The notes beneath the pieces are model-generated. The model saw nothing but the letters and a program-made list of their open reading frames with translations. It was not told the DNA's origin and ran no database searches. Position numbers and translations under genes: made by a program. A DNA stretch of 64,000 nucleotides from Burkholderia singularis. GTDB lineage: Bacteria; Pseudomonadota; Gammaproteobacteria; Burkholderiales; Burkholderiaceae. Within the stretch, counting starts at the first letter, position 1, and each line of letters starts with the position of its first letter. Below, piece by piece: positions 9,454 through 17,981 of this stretch. The stretch lies in contig NZ_FXAN01000040.1 in the NCBI RefSeq assembly GCF_900176645.1, positions 1 to 64,000 of the forward strand. Reading direction: 5' to 3'.

Positions 9454-10349
9454 ATGACTTTTTCATGAAACGAACGGTAGCGTTTGAACCGTTGATCGGG
9501 GCGTCTGGCGAACCTTGCTCGTTTGGTGTGATGGTGAAACCGGACGGAGGGCGCCGTCACGTCGGTGAGTTGTCGATCGAGTGGCTGCGTGCGCTGGTGC
9601 GCAGCCAGCAATTGGTGGTGTTGCGCGGTTTCGACAGTTTCGACGACGCCCAAAGCCTGACCCGCTATTGCGCGACTTTTGGCGAAATCATGATGTGGCA
9701 GTTTGGCGCCGTACTCGAACTCGTCGAGCATGCCGATCCGGACGACCATATTTTTGCGAACAGCTACGTGCCGTTGCATTGGGATGGGATGTACCTCGAA
9801 ACCGTACCGGAATTCCAGGTATTTCAGTGTGTGCAGGCGGTTGGCGAAGGGGATGGCGGGCGCACGACGTTTTCCAGCACGACGCAGGCGTTGCGCATCG
9901 CGACGCAGGAGGAGCTGGCGCTTTGGCGCCGCGCGAGCGGCCGCTATCAGCGAACGGTCGAGCTTTACAGCAATACGGTGGAAGCGCCGATCATCGGCAG
10001 GCATCCACGTCGTGAATTTCCGATTCTGCGGTTTTGCGAACCGCCACTCGAAGGAGACGACACGTTCATCAATCCTTCGCACTACGTGTTCGAAGGGGTT
10101 GCCGAATACGAGAGAAAGACGCTGCTCGACAGTCTGAAACGCAGGCTATACGACCCGCGTGCGCATTACGCACATCACTGGCAGACGGGTGACGTGGTAT
10201 TGACTGACAACTTCACGTTGTTGCACGGGCGTGAGCGTTTCGTCAGCCGTACCGGCCGGCATCTGCGCCGAGTTCATATCCACGGTGAACCGCCGCTTCG
10301 CAACCCGCATTTGTCGAAGGAACGGCAGGCGGCTGACATCACGGCCTGA
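9450..10349 (+). CDS. isnB: Fe(II)/2-oxoglutarate oxygenase (IsnB/PvcB family)
   Basis: A 299-residue TauD/TfdA-type non-haem iron oxygenase. The metal triad is visible as His110 and Asp112 in LHWDGM and His259 in LLHGRE; the 2-oxoglutarate-binding arginine is in LRRVHIHG (about 273-274). In known isocyanide pathways this partner oxidises the isocyano acid, giving oxidative decarboxylation to a vinyl isocyanide or desaturation with retention of the carboxylate. The start at 9450 overlaps the isnA stop by four bases and has GGAG upstream. A second ATG at 9465 is possible. Sequence alone does not decide between decarboxylation and simple desaturation. Confidence 0.88.
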   Translation: MNDFFMKRTVAFEPLIGASGEPCSFGVMVKPDGGRRHVGELSIEWLRALVRSQQLVVLRGFDSFDDAQSLTRYCATFGEIMMWQFGAVLELVEHADPDDHIFANSYVPLHWDGMYLETVPEFQVFQCVQAVGEGDGGRTTFSSTTQALRIATQEELALWRRASGRYQRTVELYSNTVEAPIIGRHPRREFPILRFCEPPLEGDDTFINPSHYVFEGVAEYERKTLLDSLKRRLYDPRAHYAHHWQTGDVVLTDNFTLLHGRERFVSRTGRHLRRVHIHGEPPLRNPHLSKERQAADITA

Positions 10350-10374
10350 TTGGGCGAGCAACGGAGAGAAGAAC

Positions 10375-11859
10375 ATGACGTTGATGAACGGGGACGACTA
10401 TCTCGAGAGCTTGCGCGATGGTCGCAACGTGTATCTCGGCGGCGAGCGTATTAAGGATGTCACGACACACCGCGCCTTTCGCAATGCCGCTCGCAGTATT
10501 GCTTCGCTCTACGACGCTTTGCATGGCGAGCATCGCGAGCGCTTGACCGCGCCGGACCAGCATGGGCAAATCACGCACCGCTTTTTCAAACCGAGCTATT
10601 CGGCTGACGATCTGTTGTCGGCACAGGATGCCATCCGGATCTGGTCGCAAATGACCTATGGCTTCATGGGCCGCACGCCTGACTACAAGGCCGCGTTCAT
10701 GTCCGGTCTCGAAGCTGGCGCCGATTATTACGGCGACTTTCGGCAGAACGCCGTGGCTTGGTACAAGCGTTTCGCGAGTCATGGGTTGTATCTGAACCAT
10801 GCGATCATCAATCCGCCTCTCGATCGCGGCAAAACCATTCACGACATGCGTGACGTTTTTGTTCACGTGGTGAGTGAAAACGATCGCGGTATCGTCGTAA
10901 GCGGTGTGAAGATGCTTGCGACCGCGGGCGCGCTGACGAATGCGACATTCGTTGCACCCGTCGCATCGGCGCTGCTCGAACCTGGTAAGGCGGAAGACTT
11001 TGCGGTGGTGTTCTTCGCCCGGATGGACAATCCGGGCCTGAGCCTGATGTGCCGGCCTTCATACGAAGCGGCGGCGACAAGTCCGTTTGACGCGCCGCTG
11101 GCGAGCCGTTTCGACGAAAACGATAGCGTGCTGATTTTCGACAACGCGTTGATTCCGTGGGAGGACGTCCTTGTCTACCGCGATGTCAAGCGTGCGACCG
11201 GTTTCTATTCATCGTCTGGTTTTGCAAATCTATACAACTTTCAATCCGGCATCCGGCTTGCCGTCAAGCTGGAATTGATGATTGGGTTGCTGTCGTTCGG
11301 TACGCGGGCGAACGGTACGCACGCGTTTCGCGGCATTCAGGCCGCGCTCGGCGAACTGATCGCGCTATGGCATTTGTTGAGAGCCGTTACGTCAGCAATG
11401 GCGCGTGATCCCGAACGCACGGCTGCCGGCGTCGTCGTACCGAGGCTTGAGTATGCGTCGGCACTGCGAATACAAGTGCCGCAAATCTGGAAGCGCGTAC
11501 GTGAGCTGATGGAGACCGCGCTTGGCGGCTCGCCGCTCGTCACGGTGTCCAGCGCAGCGGATTTGCTCGATCCACACGTCGAGCAACTGATCGGCGCTTA
11601 TTACCGAGGCGCAGCGCTCGAGCCCGAGCAGCGAATCAAGCTCTTCAAGCTGATTTGGGACGCGACCGGCAGTGAATTCGGTTCGCGTCATTCGGTTTAC
11701 GAAACACATTATTCAGGCAATTTCGACCAGATCCGTCTCGATTCGCTGACCTGGGCGACGCGATCCGGCCAGCTCGCCAGCTGCGAGGAATTCGCTCGAC
11801 ATTGCATGGACGACTACGACACTGCAGGTTGGCTACGAGGGCCATGGGTTCGCGATTGA
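10375..11859 (+). CDS. HpaB/PvcC-type aromatic ortho-hydroxylase
   Basis: A 494-residue FADH2-dependent monooxygenase of the 4-hydroxyphenylacetate 3-hydroxylase large-subunit family. The conserved NHAIINPP motif is at residues 141-148, and length matches HpaB and PvcC. These enzymes insert oxygen next to a phenol to give a catechol, and PvcC does so in the paerucumarin pathway, where the order pvcA-pvcB-pvcC is the same as here. The start at 10375 has GGAGAG upstream and avoids a long N-terminal extension overlapping isnB. No flavin reductase (HpaC-like) gene is found in the window, so reduced FAD must come from elsewhere. Confidence 0.88.
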   Translation: MTLMNGDDYLESLRDGRNVYLGGERIKDVTTHRAFRNAARSIASLYDALHGEHRERLTAPDQHGQITHRFFKPSYSADDLLSAQDAIRIWSQMTYGFMGRTPDYKAAFMSGLEAGADYYGDFRQNAVAWYKRFASHGLYLNHAIINPPLDRGKTIHDMRDVFVHVVSENDRGIVVSGVKMLATAGALTNATFVAPVASALLEPGKAEDFAVVFFARMDNPGLSLMCRPSYEAAATSPFDAPLASRFDENDSVLIFDNALIPWEDVLVYRDVKRATGFYSSSGFANLYNFQSGIRLAVKLELMIGLLSFGTRANGTHAFRGIQAALGELIALWHLLRAVTSAMARDPERTAAGVVVPRLEYASALRIQVPQIWKRVRELMETALGGSPLVTVSSAADLLDPHVEQLIGAYYRGAALEPEQRIKLFKLIWDATGSEFGSRHSVYETHYSGNFDQIRLDSLTWATRSGQLASCEEFARHCMDDYDTAGWLRGPWVRD

Positions 11860-11926
11860 ACTGCGTCGCGCTTTTCTGATTGTCGTTTCAATTCAAGCCA
11901 ATCAATGTATTTCAATAGGAGCAGCC

Positions 11927-13792
11927 ATGTGCGGCATCACTGGATGGGTTGACTTCGCGCGCGATCTGCGCGGCCAAGCGGAAATCGTCGATAAGATGAC
12001 CGATACGCTCGTGCGCCGGGGACCGGACGCACGCGGCGTGTGGCTCGACACGCATGTCGCGCTGGGACACCGGCGTCTTGCGATCATCGATCCGGAGCGC
12101 GGTGCGCAGCCGATGCTGAGCCAGGAGCGGGGCCCACGCGATTTGCCGCGTGCGGTCATCTCATATGCTGGCGAAACCTACAATTTCCGCGAACTGCGCG
12201 CCGAACTGATCGCGCTGGGCCACCGTTTCGGCACGGATTGCGACACGGAGGTCGTGTTGCGTGCGTATCTCGAATGGGGCGTCGAATTCGTTCATCGCCT
12301 GAACGGCATGTATTCGATTGCGATCTGGGATACCGCACGCGACGAGTTGCTGCTGGTGCGTGACCGTCTGGGCGTGAAGCCGCTGTTCTATTTTCCGACA
12401 GCTGATGGCGTGTTGTTCGGCTCCGAGCCGAAAGCGATTCTCGCGCATCCCGACGTGCAGGCGCGCACGTCGTCGCAAGGGATTTGCGATGCGCTACTGT
12501 TTCTGCGCACACCGGGGCAAGTGCCGTTTTCCGGCATGCGCGAGCTGAAGCCGGGACATTTGCTGCGGGTCCGGTACGGCAAGATGATCGAGACGCGTTA
12601 TTGGGCGCTCGAAGCGCGTCCTCATACCGACGATCTGCCGACGACAATCGCGACGATCCGCTCGCTGCTCGACGACATCGTATCGCGCCAGATGGTCGCC
12701 GACGTGCCGTTGTGCTCGCTGCTGTCGGGCGGCATCGATTCAAGCACCGTCGCCGCGCTCGCGCAAAAGCACCGGCGGCAAAGCGGCGGAACGCTGTCGA
12801 CATTCTGCGTCGACTTTACCGGACATACGCAGCACTTTCAGGCCGATCCGATTCGTCCGACAGCCGACGCGCCATACGCGCTGGAGGTCGCCCGTCATAT
12901 CGGCAGCGATCATCATACGATCGAATTGAATCAAGCCGGGCTGCTCGATCCGACGATACGCGAGACGGTGTTGCGCGCATGGGACTTACCGTTCAATTTC
13001 GCGGATCTGGATGTGTCGTTATACAAACTGTTTGCCGAAATCCGCAAGCATGCGACTGTCGCGTTGTCCGGCGAAGCGGCCGATGAAATTTTCGGCGGCT
13101 ATCTGTGGTTTTCCGATCCCGTTGCGCGGAGTGCACCGACCTTTCCGTGGCTCAAACTGGGTGCCCACCGCGGGCTTGATCCGCGCGCACTGTTCCATTC
13201 GTGGTTCATCGACGAACTGAAGCTCGGTGAATATGAGGCTGATCTCTATCACTCGGCGCTCGCGGAAGTCCCGCAACTGGACGGGGAGAATCCGGAGGAC
13301 CGGCGCACGCGCGAGCTTCATTATTTGACGCTCACGCGATGGCTGCCGGTACTGCTGGACAAGAAGGACCGGATGGGAATGGCAAGCGGCCTCGAAGGAC
13401 GGGTGCCGTTCTGCGACCATCGGCTTGTTGAATACGTATTCAACATTCCGTGGGCAATGAAAAAATTCAATGGTCAGGAAAAGGCGCTGTTGCGCGCGGC
13501 GGCGGCTGATCTGTTGCCCGATTCGGTGTTGAATCGCAAGAAAGCAGCTTATCCGTCGATCCAGGCGCCAGGGTACGACCGCGGCCTCCTTACCCGGCTC
13601 AATCAAGCGATCGACGAAGGTCATGCGCCGCTGAAACCGTTCATCGATAGCCGCGCATTACGCAAACTCACGGAAAAAACCGAGACCGGAAGCCTGTCGG
13701 AATTTGAACGAATTCTGCTCGAGTCGAGCAGCCGGCTCAACAACTGGCTCGATCTTTATCAGGTCGAGCTGGACGGCGTCGTCGCGAATTGA
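11927..13792 (+). CDS. asnB: Asparagine synthetase-like glutamine amidotransferase
   Basis: A 621-residue class II amidotransferase. Cys2 (MCGITGW) is the N-terminal glutaminase nucleophile, supported by GHRRLAIID, YNFREL and the aspartate of DTEVV. The synthetase domain has the ATP pyrophosphatase loop SGGIDSS at 267-273 and SGEAADEIFGG. Both half-sites therefore look intact, so ATP-dependent amide formation from glutamine is expected. A good ribosome binding site (AGGAG) precedes the ATG. In biosynthetic clusters, AsnB homologues often amidate a pathway carboxylate instead of aspartate. Sitting between the hydroxylase and the ring-cleaving enzyme, it may amidate or aminate the pathway product; a plain asparagine synthetase cannot be excluded. 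Confidence 0.85.
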   Translation: MCGITGWVDFARDLRGQAEIVDKMTDTLVRRGPDARGVWLDTHVALGHRRLAIIDPERGAQPMLSQERGPRDLPRAVISYAGETYNFRELRAELIALGHRFGTDCDTEVVLRAYLEWGVEFVHRLNGMYSIAIWDTARDELLLVRDRLGVKPLFYFPTADGVLFGSEPKAILAHPDVQARTSSQGICDALLFLRTPGQVPFSGMRELKPGHLLRVRYGKMIETRYWALEARPHTDDLPTTIATIRSLLDDIVSRQMVADVPLCSLLSGGIDSSTVAALAQKHRRQSGGTLSTFCVDFTGHTQHFQADPIRPTADAPYALEVARHIGSDHHTIELNQAGLLDPTIRETVLRAWDLPFNFADLDVSLYKLFAEIRKHATVALSGEAADEIFGGYLWFSDPVARSAPTFPWLKLGAHRGLDPRALFHSWFIDELKLGEYEADLYHSALAEVPQLDGENPEDRRTRELHYLTLTRWLPVLLDKKDRMGMASGLEGRVPFCDHRLVEYVFNIPWAMKKFNGQEKALLRAAAADLLPDSVLNRKKAAYPSIQAPGYDRGLLTRLNQAIDEGHAPLKPFIDSRALRKLTEKTETGSLSEFERILLESSSRLNNWLDLYQVELDGVVAN

Positions 13793-13859
13793 TGTGCGGA
13801 TGTATTTCCACGCATCTTCAAGAATCGGCGCAAACGAATAAACAGACGGAGCATACAGA

Positions 13860-14837
13860 ATGCATCATGCCATCGAGATCCGCGAAACCGGCGGCCCTGA
13901 AGTTCTGAATTATGTGACGCGTTCCGACGAACTCGAAGCCGGCGACGGCGAACTGCTCGTCGAACTCGAGGCGGCAGGCGTGAATTTCATTGACTTGTAT
14001 CGCCGCGAAGGCCGCTATCCGATGCCATTGCCCGGCACGCCGGGCGAAGAGGGCGCGGGGCGCGTTCTCGCGGTCGGCCCGAAAGTCAGTCGCTTCAAGC
14101 CGGGTGATCGCATCGCCTGGACCACCGTGATGGGGAGCTATGCAACTCGCGTGATCGTGCCGCAAGACAAGGCGATTGCCGTGCCGGACGGGATCGATCT
14201 GCAAACCGCCGCAGCGGCGCTCGTCCAGGGAATGACGGCACATTATTTGGTCAACGATTCATATCGTGCTCGCGCAGGCGAAACGGTGCTTGTCCATGCG
14301 GCGGCTGGCGGCGTGGGCCTGCTGCTGACGCAGTGGCTCAAACAGCGCGGAGTGCGCGTGATCGGTACCGTGTCGACTGACGAGAAGGCGGCGCTCGCGC
14401 TTAGCAACGGCGTTGACGCCGTGATCGTTCATCGCGCGGGCGAGGATCTTGCCGGTGAAGTACGCCGTTTGACGGGCGGCAACGGTGTTCACGCAGCTTA
14501 CGACGGCGTTGGGGCCGCAACGTTCGATGCGAGCTTGGCGAGTCTGCGCGTGCGCGGCACGTTGGTGCTGTTCGGCGGTGCGAGCGGGCCGGTGCCGCCG
14601 GTCGACGTCATGAGGCTGCTGTGGGGAGGTTCGCTGACGTTGACGCGGCCTTACCTCGAGCATTTCCGTGCGACCATCGAGGAATTCGAGTGGCGCGCTA
14701 GCGAAGTATTCGACGGAATCAAAAACGGTTCGTTGAAGCTCAGGATAGGCCGCACGTACTCGCTCGCCGACGCATGGCGTGCTCACGCCGATCTCGCCGC
14801 ACGCAGCACGACCGGAAAACTGCTATTGCTGCCGTGA
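13860..14837 (+). CDS. Quinone reductase-like oxidoreductase (MDR family)
   Basis: A 325-residue zinc-independent medium-chain reductase of the quinone oxidoreductase group. It starts directly with the GroES-like fold, has no zinc-binding cysteine cluster, and carries the NADPH-binding motif HAAAGGVGLLL. Family members reduce quinones, enones or other activated double bonds with NADPH. It is fifth of six co-directional genes, with GACGGAG before the start. In this setting it could reduce an unsaturated ring-opened intermediate or an ortho-quinone; that is inference. Confidence 0.88.
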   Translation: MHHAIEIRETGGPEVLNYVTRSDELEAGDGELLVELEAAGVNFIDLYRREGRYPMPLPGTPGEEGAGRVLAVGPKVSRFKPGDRIAWTTVMGSYATRVIVPQDKAIAVPDGIDLQTAAAALVQGMTAHYLVNDSYRARAGETVLVHAAAGGVGLLLTQWLKQRGVRVIGTVSTDEKAALALSNGVDAVIVHRAGEDLAGEVRRLTGGNGVHAAYDGVGAATFDASLASLRVRGTLVLFGGASGPVPPVDVMRLLWGGSLTLTRPYLEHFRATIEEFEWRASEVFDGIKNGSLKLRIGRTYSLADAWRAHADLAARSTTGKLLLLP

Positions 14838-14925
14838 TGCCGCGTCGTTCGCGCGCATCAATCGTTGGATCATTCGTTTTCCGAATGTTTGTTGAATTGC
14901 TGAATTCTCGAACGGGATACCATTT

Positions 14926-15870
14926 ATGGGAAGAATCATCGGCGCTGGCCTGATTTCGCATGCGCCTGTCGTCATGATGCCGGATGACGTGCGACTGCGC
15001 GAAAACGGCGGCCGCGATTTCACGCTCGTTACCGGCCTCATGCAACTACGGCGCGAAATCTTCGATATGGTCGATTACGACACGGTACTGGTATTCGACA
15101 GTCACTGGCGGACCACGACTGGAGCGGTTGTCACTGCGCATGAGCGTCGGACAGGACGCTTCACGTCGGATGAAATGCCGTGGGCGATCCGCCAACTTCC
15201 ATACGATTTGGCCGGCGATCCGGAACTCGCGCACATGATTGCCGATCTGGCGCCGCAACACGCCTCGTGGATTGACGCCGTCGATGATCCATATTTGCCG
15301 ATTCACTACGCGACTTTGAATCCATGGACCTATCTCGGTCGGCCCGACAAACGCTGGATGTCGATGTCCATATGCCAGACCGCGACGTCCGACGATTTTG
15401 TCCGGATGGGAGCAATTGTTGCGGAAGCGGTTGCACGTGTCGATTGTCGAGTGCTGTTGCTTGCGTCGGGCGGCCTGTCGCATATGTTCTGGCCGCTTGC
15501 CGAATTGCGTAACCGGATGGCGGGCGCTGCATCGAACATCGTGACGCCTGCTGCGCGCGAGGCGGACGAGCGGCGGATTGCGTGGTTGGAGGCGGGCCGG
15601 CATGATCGGGTGATCGAATCGATGCCGGAGTTTCTGGATTTTGAACCTGAAGCGAACTTTGGCCATTACCTGATGATGGCCGGCGCGATCGGAGCGTGCG
15701 ATTGTGTGTCGCGCGGCCGTCTTTTCAGCGAATACGAGAACGGGATCGGCACCGGCCAGGTCCATCTGTGGTTCAGTCCGTCTGATGCACGATGGACGCA
15801 GGCTGGCCCTCAGCAGGCAATAGCCCGGTCAGATACGTCTGTACTGCGCCGAGAAACAACCGCTCTCTGA
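14926..15870 (+). CDS. Class III extradiol ring-cleaving dioxygenase (HpaD/HpcB-like)
   Basis: A 314-residue non-haem Fe(II) dioxygenase of the LigB superfamily, closest in layout to homoprotocatechuate 2,3-dioxygenase (HpaD/HpcB). Probable metal ligands are His12 (LISHAP), His60 (FDSHW) and a glutamate at 240 or 242 (FEPEANFGHY). Second-sphere histidines appear at 127 (PIHYATL) and 186 (GGLSHM), and the family C-terminal signature GTGQVHLWF is present. Such enzymes cleave a catechol next to one hydroxyl. The upstream HpaB-like enzyme would make that catechol. About 30 residues extend beyond the usual family end, and this tail is encoded in DNA overlapping the convergent LysR gene by 98 bp. 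Confidence 0.85.
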   Translation: MGRIIGAGLISHAPVVMMPDDVRLRENGGRDFTLVTGLMQLRREIFDMVDYDTVLVFDSHWRTTTGAVVTAHERRTGRFTSDEMPWAIRQLPYDLAGDPELAHMIADLAPQHASWIDAVDDPYLPIHYATLNPWTYLGRPDKRWMSMSICQTATSDDFVRMGAIVAEAVARVDCRVLLLASGGLSHMFWPLAELRNRMAGAASNIVTPAAREADERRIAWLEAGRHDRVIESMPEFLDFEPEANFGHYLMMAGAIGACDCVSRGRLFSEYENGIGTGQVHLWFSPSDARWTQAGPQQAIARSDTSVLRRETTAL

Positions 15871-16720
15871 CAGACGCGTTTCGCGCCGACGTGCGAAACG
15901 CATAGATGCCGCCCTTTTGCATCGTCCACTCGGGCAGCAGCCGGTGCAAACGTCCATTGCGAAGGTCATTAGCGACCAGATAATCGGGAAATGCACTGAC
16001 ACCGGCGCCGGCCAGCACCATCTGGTGCGCGAGCAAGACGCTTTCCATCTTGAGTCGGCCATTTGTCTGCACACGGATCGATTGCTTATATCGGCAGAAT
16101 ACGGAATGGCTCGAATTCGCGAGGCAGCGGTGACCGATCCAGTGCGCTTGAGGCAATGCTTCCGGGTGCGTAGGCGACGTGTGTCGCCATACATATTCTG
16201 GCGACGCAACCAGAACCTGGTCGAACGTTCCAAGCATTTTCATCCGGAATCCTTTGTTTTTCGGCCAGCCTGCCTCGAATGCCAGATCGATACGCTGCTC
16301 GACGAGATCGATTTCTTCGTCGTTGCTCACGATTTCCAGGTCGATTTGCGGATGCTGTTGAATGAATGCCGCCGCGACCGAGCTTAAATGCGTGGTGGAA
16401 AAGCCGCTGGGTGCCGCAACCCGCAGCAGCCCGGCGGATTCGTGGCGAAGGTGTTTGATGCTGCCGATGGTTTCATAGAGATTGCCGACGAACGCCTGAG
16501 ATGCCGCATACAGTTTGGTGCCTGCGTCAGTCAGCGCGATTTTCCGGGTGCTCCGCATGACGAGCTGAGTGTCGATCTCCTCCTCGAGGCGGCTCAGGTA
16601 TTCACTGACTAGTGATTTGGACATGCCGAGACATTCCGCAGCCGCGGTGAAACTGCCTTTTTCGACGATCGCCATGAAGACGCGCAGGTGATTCAAATTT
16701 CTTATACGCACCTCTGACAT
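15773..16720 (-). CDS. LysR family transcriptional regulator of the isocyanide cluster
   Basis: A 315-residue LysR-type regulator. The N-terminal helix-turn-helix contains GSFTAAAECLGMSKSLVSEYL, followed by an effector-binding domain. I chose the ATG at 16720 because GAGG lies just upstream and it gives the normal LysR N-terminus; a longer frame to 16858 adds 46 unlikely residues. It converges on the dioxygenase gene and overlaps it by 98 bp. In P. aeruginosa the pvc operon is controlled by a LysR regulator (PtxR), so control of this cluster is a reasonable inference. Its own upstream region contains an 18-bp palindrome about 280 bp away. Confidence 0.88.
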   Translation of the reverse strand: MSEVRIRNLNHLRVFMAIVEKGSFTAAAECLGMSKSLVSEYLSRLEEEIDTQLVMRSTRKIALTDAGTKLYAASQAFVGNLYETIGSIKHLRHESAGLLRVAAPSGFSTTHLSSVAAAFIQQHPQIDLEIVSNDEEIDLVEQRIDLAFEAGWPKNKGFRMKMLGTFDQVLVASPEYVWRHTSPTHPEALPQAHWIGHRCLANSSHSVFCRYKQSIRVQTNGRLKMESVLLAHQMVLAGAGVSAFPDYLVANDLRNGRLHRLLPEWTMQKGGIYAFRTSARNASVRERLFLGAVQTYLTGLLPAEGQPASIVHQTD

Positions 16721-16999
16721 ATTCCGTACCTCAAAACCAAAGCGTGTTGCGAAAAGTCGAGTGCCGACGCCGCGAAACCGCAAGCTGGACTCAACCAGGG
16801 TCTGAGACTTCTGTCTCGCGGCACGTGGCGAAAGTGTTGCCAGTACCGTGGGCGGCATTTGTTATTCAATAATGCTACTAATTGTTGCGCGTGCATGCGA
16901 TTCCAGTCGTCTGCGCCAGTATTCCACGATTAGGATGGAATATTGAAGACGTTTAGGCATTAAATTTTTTCTGGATGTTATTTATTCCGAATATTTAAT

Positions 17000-17017
17000 G
17001 GTTACTTTAAAGTAACC
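17000..17017. promoter_or_regulatory. Perfect 18-bp palindrome
   Basis: GGTTACTTTAAAGTAACC is a complete palindrome in an AT-rich patch, 280 bp upstream of the LysR start at 16720. It looks like a binding site for a dimeric regulator. Which gene it serves is unknown. Confidence 0.4.
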
Positions 17018-17348
17018 GCAAATCGAAATGAAAGAAAGCAAACTATTATTTCGCTCAAGCGTGATCAGGGTATTGCCATTTTTTGATAATTTGGATGGGA
17101 ATGTGCTTGCTGATTTGCCTGAGTCGTGCGAGGTGATTGCCCGACAACTCACTTGAACGCGCGGCGGGTCAACTGCATCCCAGCCCGGCGGCCTCGACGC
17201 TTTCGCCGCCGCGCGAGATTCATTGCGCGGCGAACCGCATCCGCAATTTGGTTAGATAGCGCATGGGCGTCGTCCCGGTCGCCTCTCCAAGGCATTCGAC
17301 GAATACAGAGCGCGAACGGCCCCTTTCTGCGGTAAATTTCGCGTCGGT

Positions 17349-17699
17349 CTAGTTTTGGTCCAAATTGCGATGCAGCGGGACAATCGCGCGGCCAAATCGC
17401 GGATCGTCGAGCGCCTGTATCCAACCTGTCGCATCGTCGCAGCCGCATTTGTCCTCACCCCGAAAGGTGAAGGCCGCCGCACCGCCGGCGAGCCGCGCGG
17501 GAGCGTCTGGTACAGCCGACATGCCATTGCAGGATTGAAGTTCCATCGCATCGAGTACCGGCTCGATTTCCGGATAGCGATTCAGCAACTGGTCGGCGAG
17601 CATGACGTCGGGTATTAAAGCGCCAATAGGTTGCATTCCGGCCGAATCGAAATCCATGCAACCGCGGAAGATCAGTTTGCCATCGGATAGGGCTTCGTT
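17349..17699 (-). pseudogene. Possible remnant with a DUF1858/ScdA-N-like segment
   Basis: A minus-strand reading from about 17699 to 17349 begins just after an in-frame TGA and has gene-like composition in its middle: IPDVMLADQLLNRYPEIEPV followed shortly by LQSCNGM. The pattern of a short helix, RYPE, a hydrophobic stretch and then a cysteine resembles small DUF1858/ScdA-N domains, which end in a Cys-x-x-Cys-like site. Here only one cysteine is present and the reading degrades downstream. I treat it as a decayed fragment; it may be coincidence. Confidence 0.25.
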
Positions 17700-17981
17700 G
17701 CAGTGGCCTCAGTCGTTTTCGCATGACTATGTCATGGTGCAGACCGCTTTTTGAACCTAGCTTGCCATCGCGCTGCATCGGCGTGATACGCGCTAGGATC
17801 CTCTTCTCGCGCAGCGGGTTTCATTCAGCGCGAGTGCGACTTCACGTAGGCACGACGGTTTTACCGCACACTGTACGAATACATCGCGTGTGGCATTCGC
17901 ATTCCCGATTCGCCCGCTCGGATACCGCACGCTATTTCGTATCGACTCTCCAGGGCGTTCGTGCACAGGTGCTCCACATCC

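Larger units (their letters stand above)
16721..17981. other. Gene-poor, partly AT-rich region
   Basis: About 1.26 kb between the LysR gene and a secreted-protein gene. Positions 16930-17110 are strongly AT-rich and contain the perfect palindrome at 17000-17017. A decayed minus-strand fragment is listed at 17349-17699. No intact gene is supported. Confidence 0.4.
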
